Below, in pieces: positions 8,594 to 16,969 of a DNA stretch of 39,853 bases (positions within the stretch are counted from its first letter, which is position 1; the number at the start of each line of letters is the position of its first letter). The DNA comes from Bacteroidota bacterium (GTDB taxonomy: Bacteria > Bacteroidota > Bacteroidia > Palsa-948): assembly GCA_004297845.1 (NCBI GenBank), contig SCSP01000289.1, forward strand, positions 1-39,853, written 5' to 3'. A program made the position numbers and the translations under genes. The notes under the pieces were generated by a model that searched no databases, was not told where the DNA came from, and worked only from the letters and a program-made list of their open reading frames with translations.

Positions 8594-11500
8594 TTACTTG
8601 ACGAGGGTCACATGCCCATTGTACGTATGCTCGGTTCCTTCAAAATCCCGGAGCTTGACCATATACACATACACATCCTGCTGGGCAATTTCTGATCCTC
8701 CATTGGCTTTTCCGTCCCATCCGTTCATCAGGTCATTTGTTTGGAATATCTTATTACCCCATCTGTCATAGATGTTCATTTCAAATTCAATGATCTCCAG
8801 TCCTTTTCCTGTAAAAAAGTCGTTGAGGTGGTCACCGTTCGGAGTAAAGGTGTTTGGAATGTAGAAAGTGAACTCGGGTTTTACTTCTATGGTTTTCAGG
8901 ATGGTATCCACGCATCCTCCTGCATTTTTCGTGATCAGTCTGACTGTATAAATTCCTACCTGCCCGTATGTGTGAAAGGGATTTTGCAGTGAGGAGGTAT
9001 CTCCGTCCCCAAAATCCCAGTTCCAGATTGTAGTATTTACAGATTGATCAAAAAAATGAAAATCCGGATTGATAATACTTGTCTCCAAAGGAGGATCAGA
9101 AGTAAAATTGGCAGCAGGATAAGGAAAGATATCCAAGGTGAAGACGGCATGTGCGGAAGAAGAACATCCATAAGGCGATGTTACTGTTATGTTTACAGTA
9201 TACACACCGGTCTGATAATACGAGTGAATAGGGTTTTGCTGGAAAGAAGTGCCTCCGTCACCGAAATTCCAAACGTATGTTGAACCGTTGTTAGCAGAAT
9301 TGGTATCCGAGAAATGCAGGACCGCTCTTCCGCAATCGGTAACGGACTGTGGAGAAATATTGATCTGCGGAAGCGGATGCACCACAACCGTAACTGTTGC
9401 AATGGCAGCAACACCGCAAACATTATATGCCGTTACGGAGTACAGGGTAGTTGTTAAAGGCGAAACAACATAAGGACCCGCTGTGTTTCCAAGGTTATTG
9501 TTCCAGAAGTAATTGGTAATATTATTTCCGATAGCTGTTGCAGAAACAGTTGCAGATTGCCCCAGGCAAATACCGGGCGTTGCATTTGCGCTGAGCGAAA
9601 AATTGTTGTTGTGCACAGTAATGGTTGCCGCTCCGGTGCCGATACATCCGTTCGCATCTGTTACAATGGCGGTGTAAGTTGTTGTTGCAGCAGGACTCAC
9701 TGTCTGCACATTTCCGAATCCCACGTTGGGCTGCCAGAAATACGTGTAAGGTGTTGTTCCTCCGAATGTGTTCGCGTGGATGCTTGTATTTTGCCCGGGA
9801 CAAATCGTGCTGCCCGCGCCAACCGTCACTGATATGGCATCAGGCTGCGTGATGGTTGCTGAAGCAATTGCAGCGCATCCGTTCGCATCTGAAATAACAA
9901 CGGAGTAAGTTCCGCTGATTAATGCTGATGCCCCAGAGGTTGTTTGTCCGTTGCTCCATGCATATTGATAGGGCGCAGTACCTCCATTCGCGACCACGCT
10001 TGCTGTTCCATCCGACAAACTATTACAGGATACATTTTGGATATTTGTAATGATTGCCGAAAGCAGTGTTGGCTGGGTAATTACAATTGTATTTATATGC
10101 GAACATCCGTACATATCTGTTATAGTAACAGAATAGGCTTGGGATGTGAGATTTGAAATTTGAGCAGTTGTACCACCGTTGCTCCACAAATAGGTGTAAG
10201 GCGCACTGCCTCCGGCCGCTGTAACTGCGGCTGTTCCCGTGCTGTTTCCGTAACAGGTTGCAGGTACGGAGCGTATGGTTGAAGAAAGCGCAGAAGGCTG
10301 TGTAATCGTGCATGTGATCATTTTCGTGCAGCCGTTGCCGTCAAGAACCGAAACAGAATAGGTGCCTGCAGATAAACCGCTGGCAGAAGCAGTAACTTCC
10401 CCATTCGGAAACCACTGAAATGTATATGGGGCAATTCCTCCGTACGCGGCAACGGTTGCCGTTCCGCTATTTCCGCCAAAGCAGGTAACATTGTTCTGCG
10501 AAAAAATGCTGAGTGTCAGCAAGGCAGGTTCGTCAATGAACACATGCTGAATGTTTGTACAATTCTTTGCGTCCGTAACGGTCACAAAATAATTTCCGGA
10601 GGCAAGGCCGGTCACAGATTGTGTTGTATGTCCGTTGTTCCATTGGTAGGTATATGGAGGTGTTGCACCGGAAGCGGATACTGAAGCAGTTCCACTATTT
10701 GCTCCGAAACACAATGCGTCCGTATTGGAGACAAAAGCAGCAAGTTGAGTAGGCTGAATGAGGGTGATAGAATCTTTTTTTACACAACCTTGCCCTGTTG
10801 TAACGGTTACAACATAATTTCCTGCCGAAAGTCCGGTAATAGTTTGTGTGGTATCTCCATTAGCCCAGGAATATGTATACGGTGGCTGTCCGCCATTTCC
10901 ATTGGCAAAAGCCGTTCCGTCATTTCCTCCCAAACAAGAAACAGGGGTGAAACTCATATTTACATTGCCGGGCGCAGACCCATTAACGACCGTTCCTGTA
11001 TTAACTGCTGTACAGCCTTTAGAATCTGTTACAATTACGCTGTAAGTTCCGGCACTGAGTCCGTTCAAAGGATTATTATGGCAGCCGCAGGGCAGCCACT
11101 GATAATTGTAAGATGGAGACCCTCCGGAAACAGTGGCGGCAGCAGATCCGTTGCTCGCACCGCAATTTGAATTGATAGTCGTTACACTTACATTTACTTC
11201 GGAAACAATAAGACATATAGAAAAAGTCTGTGAGCCGTTGATCGGGCAGTTATCGTCTTTTACAGTGATCGTGAAACAATGCGTACCAATGTCATTGGCG
11301 GTTGGAGTCCAGGAGAAAACTCCGGAGGTAGTGGGGCCTGGTGTTATCGTGAAGGCAGCGCCCGGTATACCATTGTTCCAGGTCATGGTTATTATCTGAG
11401 AGGTATCAAGATCGTGCGCATAAATATTAAAGGTCAGGTTGGCGCCTACGCAGGCGTTTGAAATGAAAGACCAGGTTGCGCTGATGCCCGATATATAGGG

Positions 11501-12352
11501 GTAGGTATTGGCACAATTCATGGTACGCAACTGGATGTCTCGTATCACATAACCTACCAGTTGATTATTTCTCCACTGTTTTACTTTCACCGCAAGTACG
11601 GTTACTTCCATCATCGTGGGAGTCATATTAATGTCACCGGTTACGGTGTCAAATTGCATCAGCGGATTACTTGTCAGTGGCTGAAAAGGGGTATAAGGAT
11701 TTAGATAGACGATGGTTGAGTTGGGTCCGTTCATGGGAGTAATAAGTTCGTAGGTGATAAAATCTCCATCCGGATCATTTGCTCCGTGATTGAAAGTATT
11801 TTTCTGGTTTATACAAACGAATGGAACCGGTTTTGTAGAAAAAACAGGCGAGCTGTTACAGGGAAAATTTAAATTATCAAGTGTGGATTCAATGTAAATG
11901 TTTTGTCCGCCCGGATTCACAATGGTGGTGATGGCGGCATTGCGGCAGCAAAGATCGAAACTGAAAACCCAGTCAATTGCGGGAGAAAGTGTAACCACCC
12001 TGCGATACACCCATTCCTGAACACCGGGGTAAGTTCCGCCCTGACACTCGGTAAGCGCAGTAGAACATACAATCGGTATTTCTTGTCCGGTTCCGGGAAT
12101 CGGTTGAAGTACAAGATCAAAACTCTGATTGGTAGATACAGAAGAGAAATTTACAGTTGCGGCAGCGGGCGCATTTACGCCATGGCAGTCGCGGTAGAAG
12201 GAAACAGTGAGTTCATACTGATTTCCACCTAGGCATTTGTAGGTTAAATCAGCGCCTTCGGAGTGAGTGGCAGATGCTTCATTAAGCGCTACGATAAAAG
12301 AAATTATGAACGTAAACAGAATAGAGGTATAGGTTTTTGCGGCGGTTTTCAT
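8594..12352 (-). CDS. Secreted SprB-repeat/PKD surface protein with type-B T9SS (gliding motility-associated) C-terminal domain
   Basis: 1252 aa; signal peptide; about 6 SprB-like repeats (GTA...GG.PYTY.WSNG.TT...GTYSV.VTD..GC); 2 PKD repeats (WNFGDGGTS); C-terminal FYIPNTFTPNGDHLNDFF...YDRWGNKIF...GWDGK...QQDVYVYMV. Confidence 0.9.
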   Translation of the reverse strand: MKTAAKTYTSILFTFIISFIVALNEASATHSEGADLTYKCLGGNQYELTVSFYRDCHGVNAPAAATVNFSSVSTNQSFDLVLQPIPGTGQEIPIVCSTALTECQGGTYPGVQEWVYRRVVTLSPAIDWVFSFDLCCRNAAITTIVNPGGQNIYIESTLDNLNFPCNSSPVFSTKPVPFVCINQKNTFNHGANDPDGDFITYELITPMNGPNSTIVYLNPYTPFQPLTSNPLMQFDTVTGDINMTPTMMEVTVLAVKVKQWRNNQLVGYVIRDIQLRTMNCANTYPYISGISATWSFISNACVGANLTFNIYAHDLDTSQIITMTWNNGIPGAAFTITPGPTTSGVFSWTPTANDIGTHCFTITVKDDNCPINGSQTFSICLIVSEVNVSVTTINSNCGASNGSAAATVSGGSPSYNYQWLPCGCHNNPLNGLSAGTYSVIVTDSKGCTAVNTGTVVNGSAPGNVNMSFTPVSCLGGNDGTAFANGNGGQPPYTYSWANGDTTQTITGLSAGNYVVTVTTGQGCVKKDSITLIQPTQLAAFVSNTDALCFGANSGTASVSASGATPPYTYQWNNGHTTQSVTGLASGNYFVTVTDAKNCTNIQHVFIDEPALLTLSIFSQNNVTCFGGNSGTATVAAYGGIAPYTFQWFPNGEVTASASGLSAGTYSVSVLDGNGCTKMITCTITQPSALSSTIRSVPATCYGNSTGTAAVTAAGGSAPYTYLWSNGGTTAQISNLTSQAYSVTITDMYGCSHINTIVITQPTLLSAIITNIQNVSCNSLSDGTASVVANGGTAPYQYAWSNGQTTSGASALISGTYSVVISDANGCAAIASATITQPDAISVTVGAGSTICPGQNTSIHANTFGGTTPYTYFWQPNVGFGNVQTVSPAATTTYTAIVTDANGCIGTGAATITVHNNNFSLSANATPGICLGQSATVSATAIGNNITNYFWNNNLGNTAGPYVVSPLTTTLYSVTAYNVCGVAAIATVTVVVHPLPQINISPQSVTDCGRAVLHFSDTNSANNGSTYVWNFGDGGTSFQQNPIHSYYQTGVYTVNITVTSPYGCSSSAHAVFTLDIFPYPAANFTSDPPLETSIINPDFHFFDQSVNTTIWNWDFGDGDTSSLQNPFHTYGQVGIYTVRLITKNAGGCVDTILKTIEVKPEFTFYIPNTFTPNGDHLNDFFTGKGLEIIEFEMNIYDRWGNKIFQTNDLMNGWDGKANGGSEIAQQDVYVYMVKLRDFEGTEHTYNGHVTLVK

Positions 12353-12426
12353 AGCATGGCATATTTGGTCCCTGTGTTATTAAACGAGTTTTAAAAATGG
12401 AAGTTCAGAAATAAGGCGTTTTTTAG

Positions 12427-12444
12427 ACGAATGGAAACATTCGT
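12427..12444. repeat. Perfect 7-bp hairpin ACGAATG-GAAA-CATTCGT
   Basis: Exact inverted repeat in the 198-bp intergenic gap; GACGAATGG is also directly repeated at 12469-12477. Confidence 0.6.
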
Positions 12445-12550
12445 GAAGCGGGCGGAATGAAATCAAAGACGAATGGCGTAATTTTATCGTTTAGTCGGAT
12501 TTCATAGCGAAATCGGGCAAATTTTTCTCAGAAGAAAAAAAACAGAAAAA

Positions 12551-13201
12551 TTACTTCACAGGTTGAACTAAAAATGGATTGTGTTTTTTCTCAAAACCAA
12601 TGGAGGTCTTCTGCCCATGTCCTGAAAAAACGGCATAATCATCCCCTAAAATGAACAGCTTTTTGCGGATACACGAGAGCAACATTGCGTGATCTCCGCC
12701 AGGAAGATCTGTTCTGCCAATGCTTCCGTAAAAGAGAACATCTCCTCCGATGATGAATTTATCAGCGTGGGAAATGAAGCAAATACTCCCGGGTGAATGT
12801 CCGGGCGTGAAAACAATATCAAGAACTGAATTCCCGAATTTGATCTGATCGCCCTCTTTCAAGAAGTTAGATGGATCTACGGATTCTTCCGCATTAAGCC
12901 CGTAAATATGAGATACCTGTGGAAGAGAATGGAGGGTTTGCAGGTCGTCCTTGTGAATCTCCAGTCCGAGGTTGTATTTTTTTGCAATGAAGGCATTGCC
13001 GAATACATGATCGATATGGCAATGTGTATTCAATAGTTTGACAGGCTTCAGGCCTTCGTCTGCGATGAACTGCACAAGTTCTTTCTGCTCAGAGTTATTG
13101 CTGCATCCCGGATCAATGATGACACATTCTTTTGTATCATCATACAGAATGTAGGTGTTTTCATCGAAAGGATTGAAAGTGAATGCTTGAATTTGTATCA
13201 T
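12551..13201 (-). CDS. MBL-fold metallohydrolase (glyoxalase II-like)
   Basis: 216 aa; NTHCHIDHVFGN (HxHxDH), TPGHSPGSICF, VFSGHGQKTSIGFEKKHNPF. Confidence 0.9.
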   Translation of the reverse strand: MIQIQAFTFNPFDENTYILYDDTKECVIIDPGCSNNSEQKELVQFIADEGLKPVKLLNTHCHIDHVFGNAFIAKKYNLGLEIHKDDLQTLHSLPQVSHIYGLNAEESVDPSNFLKEGDQIKFGNSVLDIVFTPGHSPGSICFISHADKFIIGGDVLFYGSIGRTDLPGGDHAMLLSCIRKKLFILGDDYAVFSGHGQKTSIGFEKKHNPFLVQPVK

Positions 13202-13258
13202 GGATATTTCTGATTCCTTCTCCCGTTTTTATCCGCTTTTCATGGCCGGGCATCTTTT

Positions 13259-14113
13259 CTAAAACCCATACTCCTTATACTCCTTCGTAAACTCCTCCTC
13301 CGAAATTTTTGGGTTCAATTGCAGTCCATGGTACTCGTAGGATTCAAAAAGGCCTTTCTCGTCATACACTTTTATTACGAGGGGAATGAATGTTTCTTTG
13401 TCAATGTAGAGCACCATCTTGTTTCCGTAAACATTAGGCGCTTTTATTTTCTGGTTTGCTTTTATATCGTGAAAATTCTTCACCTTGCCGGAATTTATTT
13501 CCAACAGCATGTAATCGCTCACTTTTAATTTGTGCGCGATAGATACCATTGTTTCGCCTTTCAGCACCGTGTAGTCCACGTACGCAAAATCCGGATATTC
13601 TGCGGTAATAAAGTAACATTCGCGCGAATTCCAGGTAAGAGTGCCTGTGCATTTAAAATAGGTATCAAAATTAATTCCCAGGATGTTAAGGGAATTTTTA
13701 ATGATGTCGCCAAAATATTCAAAACCCATCTGGTGAATGGTGTGGTGCTGTTTTTCCCGCATCAGGGATCCCATAGGGTCCAAATTCAGATTCATGTATG
13801 GAAACCCCTGCGGGTTGACTAAGCAATTCCCGTTATTTTTTCCCTCTACCCAGAGCAGTTCAGGACCCTTGAGGTAGATGTATATTTTCCGGGGCGCTCG
13901 GCTCAGTTTTACCTGGGATTCCGTGAAAAGCAATTTTCCGTTAATGCGCTCGTTGCATTTAAGATGAAACTTTAGGGTTTGTATATTTTCTATCGCAGTG
14001 ATCGTATTTTGCAGAATTTCTTTGCAAGAAGGCGGAGAAAGAGAATAGGCAGCAGGCAACAGACAACAAGCAACGAGCAGCATCCCTAAAGCTATTTTTT
14101 CCACGAACATCAT
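13259..14113 (-). CDS. DUF1571 domain protein with inserted LysM domain
   Basis: 284 aa; DUF1571-like CKEILQNTITAIENIQTLKFHLKCNER...; LysM YTVLKGETMVSIAHKLKVSDYMLLEINSGKVKNFHDIKANQKIKAP. Confidence 0.75.
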   Translation of the reverse strand: MMFVEKIALGMLLVACCLLPAAYSLSPPSCKEILQNTITAIENIQTLKFHLKCNERINGKLLFTESQVKLSRAPRKIYIYLKGPELLWVEGKNNGNCLVNPQGFPYMNLNLDPMGSLMREKQHHTIHQMGFEYFGDIIKNSLNILGINFDTYFKCTGTLTWNSRECYFITAEYPDFAYVDYTVLKGETMVSIAHKLKVSDYMLLEINSGKVKNFHDIKANQKIKAPNVYGNKMVLYIDKETFIPLVIKVYDEKGLFESYEYHGLQLNPKISEEEFTKEYKEYGF

Positions 14114-14188
14114 GTTGCAAATTTAAGAAAGAATGGGGCAGAGCAATGCAAAATACAATAATCACCAATCAATTTCTATCTTTACCCG

Positions 14189-14959
14189 ATGAAAATTTTG
14201 GGTGTCATACCGGCTCGTTACGCTTCTGCCCGCTTTCCCGGAAAGCCTTTGGCGGATATTAACGGAAAGCCCATGATCCAATGTGTCTATGAGCAGGCTG
14301 TGATGTGCAAAGAGTTAAGCGAAGTACTCGTAGCCACGGATGACAAGCGCATTGAAACTGCTGTAAAAAAATTCAAAGGCAATGTCGTGATGACTTCCGC
14401 TAAACACGAAAGCGGAACTGACAGATGTTATGAAGCTTTGCAGAACTTGTTCCCCCTTAAAAAAGGAGGCAAGAGGGTTGTTGGCTTTGATGCAGTCATC
14501 AATATCCAAGGAGATGAGCCCTTTATTCAGCCGCAACAAATCTCTAAAGTTGCAAACTGTTTCAAAGACGGCAGTGTTGATCTGGCTACTCTCGTAATGA
14601 AAATGACAAGCATCCATGAACTGGCAAATCATAACACAGTAAAAGTTGTTGTGAGTAAAAACAAACAGGCGCTCTATTTCAGCCGGACAGCCATTCCTTA
14701 TTACAGAGGGGAGGATTTTTCGGAATGGATTAAATTGCATACGTACTACAAGCATGTCGGCATTTATGGTTATCGTACAGATGTACTTGCAGAAATAACA
14801 AAGCTGGAACGCTCGTCTCTTGAAATGGCGGAATCGCTGGAGCAATTGAGGTGGCTGGAGAACGGATACAAGATAGCTGTGGAATTTACGGATAAGGAAT
14901 CCTATGCCATTGATACTCCGGAGGACATTAAGAACATCGTAAAGAAATTCATCAAGTGA
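14189..14959 (+). CDS. kdsB: 3-deoxy-manno-octulosonate cytidylyltransferase
   Basis: 256 aa; IPARYASARFPGKPLADINGKPMIQ, INIQGDEPFI, ESLEQLRWLENGYKIAV. Confidence 0.95.
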   Translation: MKILGVIPARYASARFPGKPLADINGKPMIQCVYEQAVMCKELSEVLVATDDKRIETAVKKFKGNVVMTSAKHESGTDRCYEALQNLFPLKKGGKRVVGFDAVINIQGDEPFIQPQQISKVANCFKDGSVDLATLVMKMTSIHELANHNTVKVVVSKNKQALYFSRTAIPYYRGEDFSEWIKLHTYYKHVGIYGYRTDVLAEITKLERSSLEMAESLEQLRWLENGYKIAVEFTDKESYAIDTPEDIKNIVKKFIK

Positions 14960-15435
14960 AAAGCTTATTCTTCATCCCGCTTGTCATTTTCATGTTCTCT
15001 CTGCAGGGTTGTTCCTGGGTGTGCCGGTTTTATATTGCCAACACCACGAATGAAGTCATAACCGTTGATGTGAAGCTCATGGATTCCACCGGAAGTTTTT
15101 CTATTTTTCATTATCCCTTCCATTACTATGGAAAAGTACGCCAATATAAACTTAAGAAGAACGGCAATATAAATTTTGAGAGCGTAAGCGATATTAAAGC
15201 GGACACGCTTGAAAAATTTTCACATTACAAGGTACAGATACCCCTGAATTCCGCCATTGAAATTGGCAGTTTAACCAACGATAACTACACCAAGCACGAC
15301 CAATATTTCATCAACGGGCGTGTATTCAACCTCGAAAGACTTTCAATTTCAGGGAAAAATATTGAAATTGAACCCGCTGCGTTTGATAACTACTTCCGCA
15401 AGGATAAATACGGTGAAGTTTATTTTGTACCTTAG
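14956..15435 (+). CDS. Hypothetical lipoprotein
   Basis: 159 aa; signal peptide with MFSLQGCSW lipobox; overlaps kdsB stop by 4 nt. Confidence 0.65.
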   Translation: MKSLFFIPLVIFMFSLQGCSWVCRFYIANTTNEVITVDVKLMDSTGSFSIFHYPFHYYGKVRQYKLKKNGNINFESVSDIKADTLEKFSHYKVQIPLNSAIEIGSLTNDNYTKHDQYFINGRVFNLERLSISGKNIEIEPAAFDNYFRKDKYGEVYFVP

Positions 15436-15440
15436 CAACA

Positions 15441-16511
15441 ATGCATGTTGAAAAGCATATCGGTGAACTTCTTTTCGAGCACGACTGCGTGATTGTTCCT
15501 GATTTCGGTGGTTTTGTGTGCAATTACTCTTCCTCCGGAATAAATTCTTCCAAACATCAGTTCAAACCGCCCTTTAAAAAAATATCCTTTAACCGCAACC
15601 TGAAGAATAACGATGGACTGCTTGCGAACCAGATATCACGGTCGGAAGGTATCTCCTACACGGATTCAAACTGTTTAATAGCAGAATATGTTGAGGGTCT
15701 GCGTAAAGACCTTAACTATACAAAACACTTTAATTTTAGTAACATCGGAACATTTTATATCGGGGAAGAGAATACGTTGCTTTTTGAGCAGGATGAAACA
15801 ATGAATTATCTCCCGGATTCGTTCGGCTTTTCTACTTTTCATTCTCCTGCTATCAAGCGTGAACCGATTGAAAGAAAGATAGAGAAGAAATTAAAGGACA
15901 AAATAATCATCCCTTCGAAAGAGCAAACAGCAATTGTTCCTGCAAAGAGAAGAATTTCCCGCACGCTCCTTGCTTCTGCGGCAGTTGTACTTATCACAGT
16001 TCTTCTTTGGGTTCCCTTTCAATCGGGACTGGTAAAAAACATAGACTACTCCAGTCTGAATCCTTTCAGGCCCAGTCCGAAACCTCTTTATCGGCCGTCT
16101 GACATCGCTCAACCGGATCCTGATAAGAATACTATCAGGCCGGACGTAACCAATTTACCCGCCATGGCTGGCAAAGATACAGCCAGGTACCTCAACATTG
16201 TGCTTGATGGTCGTATACCTATTGTAGTTCGGTTAAAGGACGAATTCACCCCGGCTGCAAGGACAACGAAAAAAGAAGCAAAAACCAAGAACCATTTTCA
16301 TATTGTGGGCGGTGCATTTGCTATCTCTGAAAATGCCGAAAAATTCTTAAAGAAACTGGTAAAAGACGGTTATGAAGCAAACATCATTGATAAAAAAGGA
16401 AAACGCCTTCGTTTTGTTTCTTACGGAGGATTTTCCACCAAAGAAGATGCGCTGCAGGCGCTTGAAAAGATCCGCGCAGTTCAGGGAGATGTGTGGCTGA
16501 TGCAAATGTAG
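15441..16511 (+). CDS. HU-CCDC81-type N-terminal domains + TM + C-terminal SPOR domain protein
   Basis: 356 aa; HIGELLFEHDCVIVPDFGGFVCNY N-terminus, TM TLLASAAVVLITVLLWVPF, SPOR-like FHIVGGAFAISENAEKFLKKLVKDGYEANII...FVSYGGFSTKEDALQAL. Confidence 0.85.
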   Translation: MHVEKHIGELLFEHDCVIVPDFGGFVCNYSSSGINSSKHQFKPPFKKISFNRNLKNNDGLLANQISRSEGISYTDSNCLIAEYVEGLRKDLNYTKHFNFSNIGTFYIGEENTLLFEQDETMNYLPDSFGFSTFHSPAIKREPIERKIEKKLKDKIIIPSKEQTAIVPAKRRISRTLLASAAVVLITVLLWVPFQSGLVKNIDYSSLNPFRPSPKPLYRPSDIAQPDPDKNTIRPDVTNLPAMAGKDTARYLNIVLDGRIPIVVRLKDEFTPAARTTKKEAKTKNHFHIVGGAFAISENAEKFLKKLVKDGYEANIIDKKGKRLRFVSYGGFSTKEDALQALEKIRAVQGDVWLMQM

Positions 16512-16566
16512 TATGAGAAGGGAACAAATTATACTTTGTAAGAATTGTGTTTTGGCTGTTGACTGC

Positions 16567-16908
16567 CTACTGCCTCTCTGCTTGCATCTTACTCAACTCA
16601 TTCAGCACTTGCGTGTAGATCGAGTCCAGCAATACGGGATGGTCAATATAAAAGGTTAAACTTTCTTCATACTGCTGTTTGGTGATAGAATCTTTTTCAA
16701 AAATCTTCTGGAAGCTGATGGTTTCTTTGGATGTTGAGTCCGGCAATGTCCGGAGGTTTGCCTCCGCCTCGGCAATGTGAACATCGGTAATTACCTGCAC
16801 CATTTTTTTTTTGGGGAGGATGTTGGAGGGGATGGGAACCTGTTTTTCTTTCTCCCCACAAGAGAAAAGAATCGACAAAAATAGTACCGTGAATGTGAAC
16901 CTAACCAT
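16567..16908 (-). CDS. DUF4296 lipoprotein
   Basis: 113 aa; LFSCGEKEK lipobox; MVQVITDVHIAEAEANLR. Confidence 0.75.
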   Translation of the reverse strand: MVRFTFTVLFLSILFSCGEKEKQVPIPSNILPKKKMVQVITDVHIAEAEANLRTLPDSTSKETISFQKIFEKDSITKQQYEESLTFYIDHPVLLDSIYTQVLNELSKMQAERQ

Positions 16909-16912
16909 AGCG

Positions 16913-16920
16913 CAAAAATA
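16913..16920 (-). promoter_or_regulatory. Candidate -7 element TATTTTTG (minus) for DUF4296 gene
   Basis: CAAAAATA on + strand just upstream of the start codon; pairs with divergent element at 16937-16944. Confidence 0.35.
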
Positions 16921-16936
16921 GGATAAAAAAATAGCT

Positions 16937-16944
16937 TACTTTTG
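16937..16944 (+). promoter_or_regulatory. Candidate -7 element TACTTTTG for DUF5723 gene
   Basis: TAnnTTTG 25 nt upstream of ATG 16970. Confidence 0.45.
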
Positions 16945-16969
16945 TTTCCACCACATTTAATAACACTAA

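Noticed and set aside
8594-11300. Regularly spaced similar units resembling a CRISPR or tandem DNA repeat
   Set aside because: They are diverged protein-level SprB repeats inside one long ORF; spacing and sequence follow the ~75-aa domain, with no exact direct repeats.
12427-12444. Rho-independent terminator
   Set aside because: The perfect hairpin is not followed by a T tract in the appropriate orientation on either strand.
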